NCBI RefSeq assembly: GCF_043641665.1
Contig: NC_092203.1
Coordinates: forward strand, 11,017,873-11,081,872
Length of the DNA stretch: 64,000 nt
Origin: Enoplosus armatus
Lineage: Eukaryota > Chordata > Actinopteri > Centrarchiformes > Enoplosidae
Reading direction: 5' to 3'
Shown: one piece after another, positions 50,501 through 59,800 of the stretch
How positions within the stretch are numbered: position 1 is the first letter of the stretch
Layout: the number at the start of each line of letters is the position of its first letter
Made by a program: the position numbers and the translations under genes
Notes under the pieces: model-generated
What the model was told of the DNA's origin: nothing
Databases searched by the model: none
The model's input: the letters and a program-made list of their open reading frames with translations, nothing else

Positions 50501-52636
50501 TGTTGGTTGAACAAATCAATCAATTTAAATATGTCAGTATGGCCTTTCGGAAATGTGATGGGCCTTGTTTACCATTTTCTGATTATTTTGTGGACCAAAT
50601 AATGATGATAATGAAAATAGTTCCTGCCCTAGTAAAATGTGAGCTAAATTAGTTGATACTGACATTAAAAGGAACATTTGAAGAGTGTCTGCTATATAAG
50701 CCATCGTGCAAAACTAATTATAGGGATCTTGATGCACTTTTGGAACTCTGCATAAACTCAGATCCCAATAACATTATTTGGGTTGGTTAATGAGACTGTG
50801 TAATGTTCAGGGGAAGCAGGAATTCGTCCAACAAAACCTTTTTCCAGTAATGACAGAGCAGTGAGGGCTGGGGAATGTCAACCTAAAAACGCTAATCAGT
50901 TAGAGTACAAAGAGGTACGTGGCTGGAGGTCTAGAGAAATTCCCTTCATAAAACATAACGAGGTAATGAGACCTCTCCAATCAACGCTGCCTAATTTACG
51001 TTTTAAGCAGGATTTCAACCAGGAATGTCTCAATCTCTGGTCTTTGGCCCCAGTTTAAATCTCACCTTTGTTTTGTTAGGATTTGTTTCACTATCTAGGT
51101 AACTATAGCAACACCCTCGTCGAACAGGTGATATTGTTACTGTATTTGTATTTAATTAACTTGTCAGGGGAAGTCAAAGTGCAAAAATTGGGCAAATGGA
51201 CAAATGATCACCTAAACTACAGAAAACCATCCATGTAACCTATTTATGACATATTATGACACTTGCATGAAGTCAAGATTATGATTTGTCCAATAGTAAT
51301 TAAAGTAATCAGATGAACCTCCTATTTTCTGCACCTCTCATCATTGGACTCTCCTCCCATCTGTTTTCCAGTGTTATTGTTCCACAGCGTTCTGTTTTTT
51401 CAAGCATGAAGAGCATCGCTGGTGTTTGGAGTGAAAAACAAACTCAGGGATAACACAGGAGATATAATGGAATATGAGAGAACGGGCCGGCAAGAGGATA
51501 GAAAGGCAAAGAGGCAGTAGTGAGAAAGAGTACAATAATGAATAGAATAAGGTCGGGATGGGACACGGTCCGCCCCAGAGATGGTCGACTCCGGCAGGCA
51601 TCCATTCATCCCCGCCCCATTGAGCCTCCACTGTTATTCTTCAGGGTCAGTGACTGTCGCTGAAAGAAAAATACTGGCAGGCTGGCCAGTCAAGCATGAG
51701 CGGTGCTGACCTACAATTTGACTGTCATCATTACCTAATGCTGTGAACGCAGGATGGAGGGGGAGGCAGGCAATGCACACAATGACTATTCTCAGCCCAG
51801 ATAGTAGCAGGGCTCAACTGTAGTTTCATTTACTATTCTTATGTGAACACTATCATCTGTATAAAGGTGCAGTGCAGCAGGAGGGACTATTGATACTCTT
51901 AAAGAAAGGATAACATGATGAAAATGTATTTATTTGCTTTGTCAGATGTGTTTATGAGTTAGTTATCATCTGAGATACATCAGCAGTTACAGACTTTAGT
52001 AGAAGTGAAGCAAAATGACTGATTCTTTTCTCTGATAATGAAAAATATCAGTTAATGAAGATAAAAACCTGGTTCGACTGTGCTGGTGCACTCACTGAAA
52101 GTCACTATATAATAGCATCAGAAAGAAGAACTTGAGGTTCATCGGTACTTCAGTGCTAGTTGACCTAATCTGTTTAGACTCCCTGAAGGGGATTACAGTC
52201 ACTGTGATGTAAGTGATCACAACAGCTACATACTGTAGAATACTCCTTCCTCCCCTCCCCTCTGGTGTCTCTTTATGCTTCCTGTTATGTCTGTCCTTCC
52301 CTTCATCATTCTTCCTCTTCCTCCTTTTGTCATGGTGTTTCTCAGGACTGCAGGCCTGCCCACTAAACACCTGCTGCTCAGTGCCTGACCTGACCTGCTT
52401 CATGTGATTAAGGTCAATAGTGACTCCATAACGACTGTACATAGAAAATGTGACCACTTTTTGTTTTTGTTTTTCAGTTGGAGAACAGTTGCCTCCTCAG
52501 TGCCACCAACGCAGCGTACATCCGGACGTGTCTGATGCCGAATGGAAATGAAGTGACGACAGGCGACATCCCTGTCTCCTGCCCAGACGGACTCCCCGCC
52601 CTGCAGGACCCCCAGAAATCTGGATTTTTCCTCTGA
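31526..52636 (+). CDS. ahr1: aryl hydrocarbon receptor 1, complete, 11 exons
   Basis: Second AHR paralog, 943 residues. Join: 31526-31566, 32384-32571, 37763-37878, 40339-40428, 42331-42457, 42993-43129, 45734-45939, 46042-46151, 47764-47905, 47991-49506, 52478-52636; the total is 2,832 nt, an exact multiple of three. Basic NLS/bHLH is at about residues 5-76, PAS-A about 112-230, PAS-B about 262-380. Then come an acidic stretch ([17 protein letters not shown]), a His-rich patch and a Gln-rich block ([13 protein letters not shown]). The C-terminus is KSGFFL, like the SGFL of mammalian AHR. Pocket residues His290, Phe294, Ala380 and Gln382 are present. An in-frame TAA at 31508-31510 fixes the start in this exon. 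Expected role: cytosolic dioxin/HAH receptor complexed with HSP90 and AIP, acting with ARNT at XREs. Whether it is the 1a or 1b copy is not resolved. Confidence 0.95.
32384..32571 (+). CDS. ahr1: ahr1 exon 2: bHLH domain
   Basis: Encodes [69 protein letters not shown] is the DNA-contacting basic region and second NLS half; [18 protein letters not shown] covers helix 1, the loop and the nuclear export segment. Acceptor acatccag, donor GTAGGA, ends in phase 1. Confidence 0.97.
33417..33461 (+). repeat. (TG)n microsatellite
   Basis: About 22 units in ahr1 intron 2. Confidence 0.97.
35446..35514 (+). repeat. (TG)n microsatellite
   Basis: About 34 units in ahr1 intron 2, the second longest in the window. 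Confidence 0.97.
37439..37506 (+). repeat. three-copy 26-bp minisatellite before ahr1 exon 3
   Basis: AAGGTGTTACTC occurs at about 37439, 37464 and 37492 with T/C-rich filler, 25-28 nt apart. It ends about 255 nt upstream of the exon 3 acceptor. Confidence 0.6.
37763..37878 (+). CDS. ahr1: ahr1 exon 3: bHLH/PAS-A linker
   Basis: Completes a split Val codon and reads [20 protein letters not shown] and [14 protein letters not shown] directly after the helix-2 SFF motif matches mammalian AHR. Acceptor cttcctgcag, donor GTTAGT, 116 nt. Confidence 0.94.
37879..40338 (+). other. ahr1 intron 3
   Basis: 2,460 nt. Contains (TG)n at 38.49 kb, (CA)n at 38.77 kb and (GA)n at 38.87 kb. At about 40.03-40.17 kb is a relic of a fish dispersed repeat (gctaacatgctaacac… ggccagattgccatgatatt). 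No coding exon is seen. Confidence 0.8.
38492..38524 (+). repeat. (TG)n microsatellite
   Basis: About 16 units in ahr1 intron 3. Confidence 0.96.
40339..40428 (+). CDS. ahr1: ahr1 exon 4: start of PAS-A
   Basis: 30 codons: [20 protein letters not shown] and [10 protein letters not shown]. Acceptor ctctctgcag, donor GTAACA. It matches the AHR2 exon in length and phase. Confidence 0.97.
40429..42330 (+). other. ahr1 intron 4
   Basis: 1,902 nt. Short CA-rich stretch at 41.14-41.20 kb; otherwise nothing notable. Open frames on the minus strand at 41.2-41.6 kb lack any domain. Confidence 0.8.
42331..42457 (+). CDS. ahr1: ahr1 exon 5: PAS-A middle
   Basis: 127 nt encoding [20 protein letters not shown] and [20 protein letters not shown]. 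It ends in phase 1 at ACA-G before GTCTGT, a weaker donor than most here. The frame joins cleanly to exon 6 as an Asp codon. Confidence 0.94.
42539..42564 (+). repeat. (GATA)n microsatellite
   Basis: About six GATA units, 80 bp after ahr1 exon 5. Confidence 0.95.
42993..43129 (+). CDS. ahr1: ahr1 exon 6: end of PAS-A
   Basis: Encodes [40 protein letters not shown] and NSSGFL. Acceptor atgtcctcag, donor GTGAGA, 137 nt. Confidence 0.96.
43130..45733 (+). other. ahr1 intron 6
   Basis: 2,604 nt. It contains degraded fish repeats (ccatgagcaaggcacttc near 43,660; ggtattgctcaaggacac near 44,035; ggttcgaacc at 44,067) and a TTGCGTGAG XRE-like core at 44,107. No exon was found. Confidence 0.75.
45734..45939 (+). 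CDS. ahr1: ahr1 exon 7: PAS-B start
   Basis: Encodes [60 protein letters not shown] and PMACDA. Ends in phase 2 at AA before GTACGT. Pocket residues His290 and Phe294 are here. Confidence 0.96.
46042..46151 (+). CDS. ahr1: ahr1 exon 8: PAS-B core
   Basis: 110 nt encoding [20 protein letters not shown] and [16 protein letters not shown]. Acceptor tattttcag, donor GTAAGT. Same length and phases as the AHR2 exon. Confidence 0.97.
46152..47763 (+). other. ahr1 intron 8
   Basis: 1,612 nt with (AAAC)n at about 46,610 and CA-rich patches. Nothing coding was seen. Confidence 0.8.
47764..47905 (+). CDS. ahr1: ahr1 exon 9: PAS-B end
   Basis: 142 nt encoding [40 protein letters not shown] and IATQRPLV. 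Ala380 (codon 47886-47888) and Gln382 line the pocket in mammalian models. Acceptor tgttttcag, donor GTAAGT. Confidence 0.97.
47991..49506 (+). CDS. ahr1: ahr1 exon 10: transactivation domain with His- and Gln-rich blocks
   Basis: 1,516 nt. It opens [20 protein letters not shown] and TGEAMLYQ. Then come a Lys-rich patch ([14 protein letters not shown]), the acidic stretch [20 protein letters not shown], a His-rich patch ([14 protein letters not shown]) and a Gln-rich block ending in [13 protein letters not shown], which includes an LxxLL-like LEQLL. Donor GTAAGA. Retention of intron 10 would append about 21 residues before a TAG at 49567. Confidence 0.95.
49507..52477 (+). other. ahr1 intron 10
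   Basis: 2,971 nt. Contains a copy of the dispersed repeat family at 50.39-50.63 kb. No coding exon was seen. Intron 10 of AHR2 at the same place is only 430 nt. Confidence 0.8.
50390..50630 (+). repeat. copy of a dispersed repeat family (CAACTTCTCAAATGTGAATA type)
   Basis: Reads ttctcaaatgtgaatatttg, then aaagtaaactgaaaatcttt, ttggactgttggttgaacaa and finally ccaaataatgatgataatga. The same order of strings recurs, degraded, at about 9395-9760, 11690-11800, 14020-14120, 21540-21730 and 27780-28012. Confidence 0.6.
52478..52636 (+). CDS. ahr1: ahr1 exon 11: C-terminus
   Basis: Acceptor tttttcag, 52 codons and a TGA. It begins [15 protein letters not shown] and ends [11 protein letters not shown], resembling the conserved SGFL end of vertebrate AHR. 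The upstream intron is 2,971 nt. Confidence 0.92.
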   Translation: MENSCLLSATNAAYIRTCLMPNGNEVTTGDIPVSCPDGLPALQDPQKSGFFL

Positions 52637-54832
52637 AAGGATGATGGCAGAGTATCAGAGGAGGCTGGAAGAGAATAGAAGAGAAGGTACAGAAGGAAAA
52701 AAGAAAGAGGAAAAACTTCTCGATATGAACACATCATTTTGTATGAAACGATTAGAGAGAAGAAAAAGAAGCAAAAAATTTAAACTCTCTTTTCCAGAAA
52801 GGACTTTCTATCAGGTTGTCTTTGTTTTGATGTCTCATAGACAGACGAGTAACCTAAAGATAAGTATGACATGGAAAGATGAATCGAGAGGAAGAAATTA
52901 CGTTTTTTTATCTGTCACGCTTCGTATTGTGATATTGCTAGTCGTGCGCTCACTGAAAGTTTCATTTTCATGTTTGGATAAGATTTGTCTGGAGCCAAAA
53001 CTCATCACTTTCTGGTCTGTATATACACACTGTTAAAGTCCTGAAAAGAAGAGAAGAAGAAGAGGAGGAGATACTGTGACACTCGAGGCCTGTTACTTTA
53101 GTAAACTGACACCAAAGGTGGTCAAAGGGTCTCTTTTTATCTGTATATCTGTATGCTGATACTCAAATGACTAAGATAAATTCGATATGTTTCCGCCATA
53201 AAGGTTGCAGCGAGAGGAGTTTCAGCCCAGGCTTCAAATGAAGTGGGACTCACTTTCATAATGTGCATCTTTCACATTGCTGCTGACCGTTTCCTGAAGC
53301 ATACTGTACGTTTTAAGATAGTTTTCCTACTTTGTGAGTGGCTGTTTGTTAAAGTTTGTGTCAATCTGAAATTATATTTAGTTTAAATCATGTCAGAGTT
53401 CTATTATCGTCACGTGGTGCAAACACAAGCTATTTTCAAACGCTTTCTTGATGATGATGATGATTCACAACTATGTACCACTCGACATGCATTACCACAT
53501 GAGCTCTAGTATCACAACCAAGCTTCAAGTCTGCAACTTGATTTTATTCAGTTTTTATTTCTATTTCTAAACCAATGGCTGCCTGGAAAGTATGAAATAT
53601 TCTACCTTAAAAAAGGATGGTCTGCTTTGAAGAATGGTCTGCAGTTTTATATTAAAAGAAATGATTTGCAGTTAACGGGCTGAAACATGCAGAGACATTT
53701 ATACAAACAGCCGTGAGATTTGGACTGAACACACCAACAGATGATTTAAACGTTCGTATTCGTCTGTCACCGAGATGTAGATGACCTGTAGGGTTAGTAG
53801 ATGTTGTTTGTCCTGGTGCTTTACATGTCAACAAAACAGCATTTCATTCTTATCGTTAATATTATTGAGATGAGATTTAAACAGATGGTAAAAGGTTAAA
53901 ATCAGAAAGGAAGAGGAGTTGAAAGATTTTTATTTATTACCGCTGCCACAGAAAAACCACATTGCTGCTGTGGCCGCGGCATCGTGACATTTATCCTAAT
54001 GCTGCATTTTAGCCTATTTGAGGTTTACAATGATGTTGTGCACTTATATGTATATTACAGACGTGATCAGAAAGGATCTGATTTGTCTGTCAGTGGCACT
54101 GAAATCAAATATAAGAAAGCATTTTTGTTTCCTGACCGGAGACAGTGTGAAAATCTGTGAAAATCTCCCGTTAATGCCTTGTCTCGGCGGCCTCGGCCAG
54201 TCAGACTCCCACTTACTTGCAGTCGTGTCGTGTGGGAAACACTGAGTGCACTTACATGCACACAGTAATCCATTAAGGACCTAATTGTAAATAATATATT
54301 ACAACTGAAGGCTGAAGAGGAAGTGCATGTAAGTATTTCTCAAGTTTTGGGTTTTGTGATCACAAAGATTCATTTCAGGATTTTTTTATTTTCATATCTG
54401 GAAACCAATCTAAAGATCAGAAGCAAAGTGAAAGTGTGAACTTCCAAGTGGCTCCTTGATCAGTAGTATTAGTTAGAGACTCTAACCAAACCATGCAAGC
54501 CCAGCCAGGTTTAACAGAGCTAACAGACATAAGCTCTAATGTAAAGCTGTCAAATAGTTTTGTCCTTCCTTTGCAGTGGTGGCTACTTTTTCTTCTCAAT
54601 TTCAGTGGAAAAGGAAGTTTTTCTCTCCTTACAGGACTGTGAAATGCTCAAAGCAGAAATGAGGCATTTCAGTTTTTATTAAAGCCACTACATGTAGGGT
54701 TTGAAAATGTCCTACGTGTCCTAGACTGTGACTGACGATACTGTACGTGCTGCTCCTAAATACAACTTCATTGAGACTTTAATACAGCTGTCTTGAAGAC
54801 AGTTTTGTGTCTTTTTTCGTTTTTGTTTGAAT

Positions 54833-54878
54833 GTTTCATAGTCAAACACAAACAGTAGTTTGTGTTTGACTGTGAAAC
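54833..54878 (+). other. 21-bp stem, 4-nt loop hairpin in ahr1 3' UTR
   Basis: 54833-54853 pairs with 54858-54878 around loop AGTA. Twenty pairs are Watson-Crick and one is T-G (G-U in RNA, 54839/54872). The inner arms are AGTCAAACACAAAC and GTTTGTGTTTGACT. Confidence 0.9.
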
Positions 54879-56544
54879 TACTCACCAGACTTCCTCTTAG
54901 CTTGTGAAGGCTAAACAATACAACAAAACGGGATTTCCTCCTGAAGAATCAACCTGGACTCCAACATCCATCAGTGGGACGTGAAATCTTATGCTCCCTT
55001 CATGTCATTTCAGATTAACTGCAATTAACAGATAAAGCTTACTGGAAATTATTATTCAGGAAATTGTAATTTACATTGCAACTTGCTTTAGTGTTTCCAT
55101 TTTATGCTACTTTACACTCTCTTACAATCTCAGAGGAAAATATTGTACTTTCTACTCTACTACAGTTGTGTGACAGCTTTAGTTACTAGTTACTTTTCAG
55201 ATTACAATTCATCCCCTCCTGTACAGTGAAAACCATTTCCAGATGTGGTGATTTTGAATGTTTGTGATAAGCTGAAGTGTTCCTTTATGGTTTGAGAACC
55301 TTCTCCTCCTTCTTAAGCTAAATAAACTATTTAAACCCCCCTTGGATCAGCTGGAAAATGCATCGTCACAAAGCTGAAAACAGGGTTGTTTTCATCAGGT
55401 ATAATAGAAACATCAGATATGATAGTAGTTTTGTCTGATTTTAACTCATATTTTCATATATAGATGATCTCAGTTCTGACATGACATGAACGCAGTACTA
55501 GTCTCATTTAAAAGACCTAAAAGTTAAAAGAAAGAAAGCTTTTCACTCTCAGAAGCTGGAGGGAGGACGACAGACTGGACAGCATTTAGCATTTAGCACC
55601 AACTCAAAAACCAAATGAGAAACATGAACACATGTGTCTGCAGTTGCTCCATTGTTGAATGTCTTGTGTAAACTGTAAAGGCGTTTGAAACATGAAGCTT
55701 TTATTTCACTACAAAAAGGTGCTTCAAAGCGATTAGTCGATATTGGTAGCGTTAGCTGATGACAAACGTCATAACGACGAAATGCATTTACATGTTTGCC
55801 TCTTGTTTTTCCTTTTTTTGTTTTTGCAATTTTTTTGTAAACTGACTTTTCTTATAAAACAGATTATTTAAAACAGTTGTGAGATCAATTGCTGTATGAA
55901 AGAAAAAAACATTTATAAAATGACAATCATTTTCCAAGGCGCTTTAAAAACAAACAAAAAAAATGGTTGTGTGTGTATATAACTGTGTTTTTTTAATGGT
56001 GTGGTTGCAAGCACTACTTCAAAATCACTGCTCTTACAAACTCTTTCTTCAGCACTGAAAGTAGTCTTGTAGAAAAGAAGCATTTTATGACTCCATGTTG
56101 TATGAATATTGTTCCCAAGAGTTGTGTGTTTTATCTTTATGTCATGTTTGAAGACAGTTTGTCACTTTAGCTTAAAACAAAACGGTGCCATGACGTAGAG
56201 GCCAGTCCATTGTTCAGTATATGAAGAGCAACGTTTAAATACAAATCTAAAATCTTTTCCTCTTCTTTTAGAAACTTAAAATCCACATTTTCCACCAGAT
56301 AACATTTAAAAGTGACTGTTTTATATTTTTATTGTGTTATCAGCCATTTTGTCAGAGTCGGAGTCGAACTCAACTTTGGAACCAAACTCTCCGTAAGCTG
56401 CTTTGTCGTGGTTCATTTTTTTAAGGCACACAGACTTTATTTTGCTACTTTTATCACTGAAGGTTGTAGCTGTATGTAAACAACATTTTTAAAAATGCAG
56501 TTTGTCTTTGAGCCGTATGTTGAAATGTGCTCTTGGATCCTGGA

Positions 56545-56550
56545 AATAAA
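56545..56550 (+). terminator. AATAAA poly(A) signal, ahr1
   Basis: Canonical hexamer followed by CA at about 15-20 nt and by a T/GT-rich element (ctcttttctttgtgac). The best poly(A) site downstream of AHR1. Confidence 0.65.
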
Positions 56551-56632
56551 GGATTTTGTGCAATCACACTGAATTGTCTCCTCTTTTCTTTGTGACACGG
56601 TCTGATTGTGCTAACGTCTCCTGTCTTTTCAG

Positions 56633-56802
56633 AGCCTGACATTCCTCACCTGCCCTCCCGCTGTCACTGTAGCTCCCCACCCCAACCATCACCTGACCTG
56701 CTCACCTGTTCTCCCAGCTGTTCTGCCATTCAGTCAACCCTTCAGGCAGTGTGCAGAGTAGCCAGCCAGACAAACATCTGACAGTCATTACAGGAAGGTT
56801 AG
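56633..56802 (+). other. unidentified exon-like segment
   Basis: A 170-nt C-rich stretch bounded by ctgtcttttcag and GTAAGA, just downstream of the AHR1 poly(A) signal. One frame stays open from the acceptor to a TGA near 56,781 (EPDIPHLPSRCHCSSPPQPS…). No homology is recognised; it may be a non-coding RNA exon or chance. Confidence 0.2.
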
Positions 56803-59800
56803 GTAAGAAATTCACAAGAACTCATGTTGTAAAAACATGTAAAATTAGTAATATGTCAAAAAATGGCTCATGAACTTTACAGCTGACCTAACACTGGATT
56901 TTGAAGGCAGATACTGATCTGAGGATGATGTAAAGTTTATTCAAGAACTGTGGCCAACATACGTACTTAGTGGGGCATTTTATAGTTGAAAAATAAACTT
57001 GCCAGTCCTGATGGAGAAACTGTTTTTAAATTAACTTAAATCTTTGGCATTGTGATACTGCAGATTCCTGTTACTCATCTGCTGATACTGATATAACTGT
57101 GATAAGCTATTGTAAAATTGATGCCGATGTTAGTAATTAAGTTGATCAATATACCACTTATCACAACCAGTGATTACAACTATTGCATGAGCAAAAATAA
57201 TTAAATTAAATGCCACAAATATAAATATGACAAGAATTAAAGGTAAATTAGAATTAAAAGAAATATAAAAATTCCATGAAAAAGTATCAGTTGGTGTCCA
57301 GAAGAATAACCAATAACTTAAAATCCACCCTGAGCTACATCACGGGACCTCAGAGATTTGAGAAACTGAAGTGACGCACGCCACCAACAACATGAGGATG
57401 CTTTTAGCTGCTGTCACTGAACCGTCCCACAACACACACACACACACCAGTATAGTCCATTTCCACACCTTCGTTCTTACGCTTTTTACACCAGCAGATG
57501 TGTGAAGTCGCACCCGGCCAAAAGCAAACAAACACACACTGATACTAGAGGCGATCCGCCAGAGACTAAAACGTCTATTACTGACCGACAGCAGAGATAA
57601 AACTCTGAGCCAAAGTATCAGATATCTCTAAAACCACATTTTGATCCTAGTTTCAGTTATTTTATAATACAGGAACAAGGAAATTGACAACAACAAAAAC
57701 CATCACTGTGTTAAACATCAACCCTCCCTCATCCTCGTGGGCTGAGAGGAAAAGAGGTCAAAGAGCATCCATTTTGTTTTCTTTGTGCACTGAACCTTTT
57801 TAGCTACATTTGTTCTACATCTGAAGTGATTACTACCTCAAATGTATCACCTTCAGCTCAGGCTATTTATGCATACTTGGGATCAAAATTCATTCTGAAA
57901 ATTATTTTAAAATTAAAAGGCCTGACTGTGAAGGTGTTTAAAGGACACATTTTATCCTTAGGCAAGGTTTTACAAACCTAAAAACTCACATGAATGGCTT
58001 GTTTAATCAGAAATGGATCTTTTAATACCAAACAAAGATATTTGAAGCACAAGCTTCCAGAAAGCTGCACATAAATGCTTCCTCTCCCGAGTGCAGAACG
58101 CTGTCTGCTGTCGACTCTACATCTTTAATGAATCACCCCGAATCATTTATGAGAGTTTTTCTTCTCCCGCAGTCTTCAGCCGGTTAACTTTGCCCGCTTG
58201 TGACGTGATCAATCATCCAAGCAAGATGTTGTGTGTCCCACTTTAGCTTCCTCGGGCTGCTGCGTCACACAGGCCGCTGCCGCAGGCCTCCGGCAAGGCC
58301 CGCTGGGAGAGCTCAAACCTCACGGAGGCCGACGAAGCAGCAGCCGAGAGCAAAGAGGGTGTTGTTGTGTCGGTCATTGAGATAATTCACCACATTACAA
58401 CCTGCTCCAAGAAACCACGAGGAAGAAGACTCAGTGTTTCCTTTGTATTAATAACAAAAATTATGAAATCTTAAGCAGATTATGGACTTTCTGTTTGCAA
58501 TGTGAAGTGTTTTTAAAGGAGCACTAATTCATTTTTATCCCCAAATGTTCTTCCACAACCTCAAGACGAGCTGATGCAACACACTTCTTGGACTTTACTG
58601 ACACCTATTGGCGCATATTCTGTCATGAAATTGTTAATCAATACTGATTTGTATTGTTTTGTCTGCAACCTTTTGTGCATTAAATATAAACAGTAACACA
58701 TCATGTGTAAGAATGTATTGAATTCATGTATAAAAATGCCAAAACTAAGCAATAACACAAAACAGGTTTTGGTCAGATCTTATTAGTGGTACAAATAATA
58801 TTAGGTAATAATAATAGGTTTTGCTGTGTAGAAACAATGTCAAACAACTTCCTGCTTTGCTTCTGACCGACACGAGGTCACCTGTCAGGTAAACGCAGGT
58901 GGTTTAATGTGGTAGATCAAATGTTTGTCAGCTTTACCTGCATGTTTTAAAGCAGTTCACACTGATTGTGTATCATATTTAAACCCACTGTTTACTGTGT
59001 TACTGTGTCCAGTATTTAACACCTCGATCAGGAGTCTCTGCAGTTGCTCCTGCTGCGTAGCAAAGACATGAAATATTTACCAACCATCTATAACCACTCA
59101 GGCCTTTTTCCTGATGGAAAATATGGACACTGTGAGCGAGTGCAGAGCTCCTGACCTGCTTTCGGACCGCTCAGGATGACACCAAAACTGTTCAAACCTG
59201 CAGCTCAAATCTGATTTTTCTAATTCTTTCTTTTATGCATGAGATTGAAGTCACACTTTTTTTCGTTTGTTTTAACGTTTAAAATTCCCATGGAGTCATA
59301 AATCTGCTGTCCAGTGCATTCCAGCAGGTTTTTTGGTGAATCTGTCTTTTGTTGTTTTCCTACATTTCCCACAATACCTCTCACCAACCTGAAAACGGAC
59401 AGAACATAACAAATAGCAACTTTTAGGTCATATAAAATAATTTCATCTTTCTGATTTAAGTCCTCGAACCTAACCAGAAGAAAATTCTGATATTTTTAAA
59501 GCACAATAATTGAATAGTTTATTTCTTACATCTGTATTTTTTTCGTCTGGAAACTCTTTCTTTTCCCGTCCACCTCTGATTGATTTCTCACAGATTGATT
59601 TTTCTGTCCAAGTCTGTTTCTATTAATTTTTTCTCCTTGTATTCGTCCACATGCAGAGCTGCAGCAGGAAACACTGATCTCTCTCTCTGCACACACCCCG
59701 TCTCCACCCGTCGGGCTGTCAGTGTGCATTACCTCCAGCCCAACAAACAGATACTCGTGCACTTCCTGTGCTTCCTGCATGAAGGTAAAACACACTCCTT

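Larger units (their letters stand above)
52637..56575 (+). other. ahr1: ahr1 3' UTR (predicted)
   Basis: Non-coding from the TGA to the strong AATAAA at 56545. It includes a GATGAT repeat near 53,450, a 21-bp hairpin at 54,833-54,878, and ATTAAA (54,677) and AATAAA (about 55,319) as possible earlier sites. Length about 3.9 kb. Confidence 0.6.
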
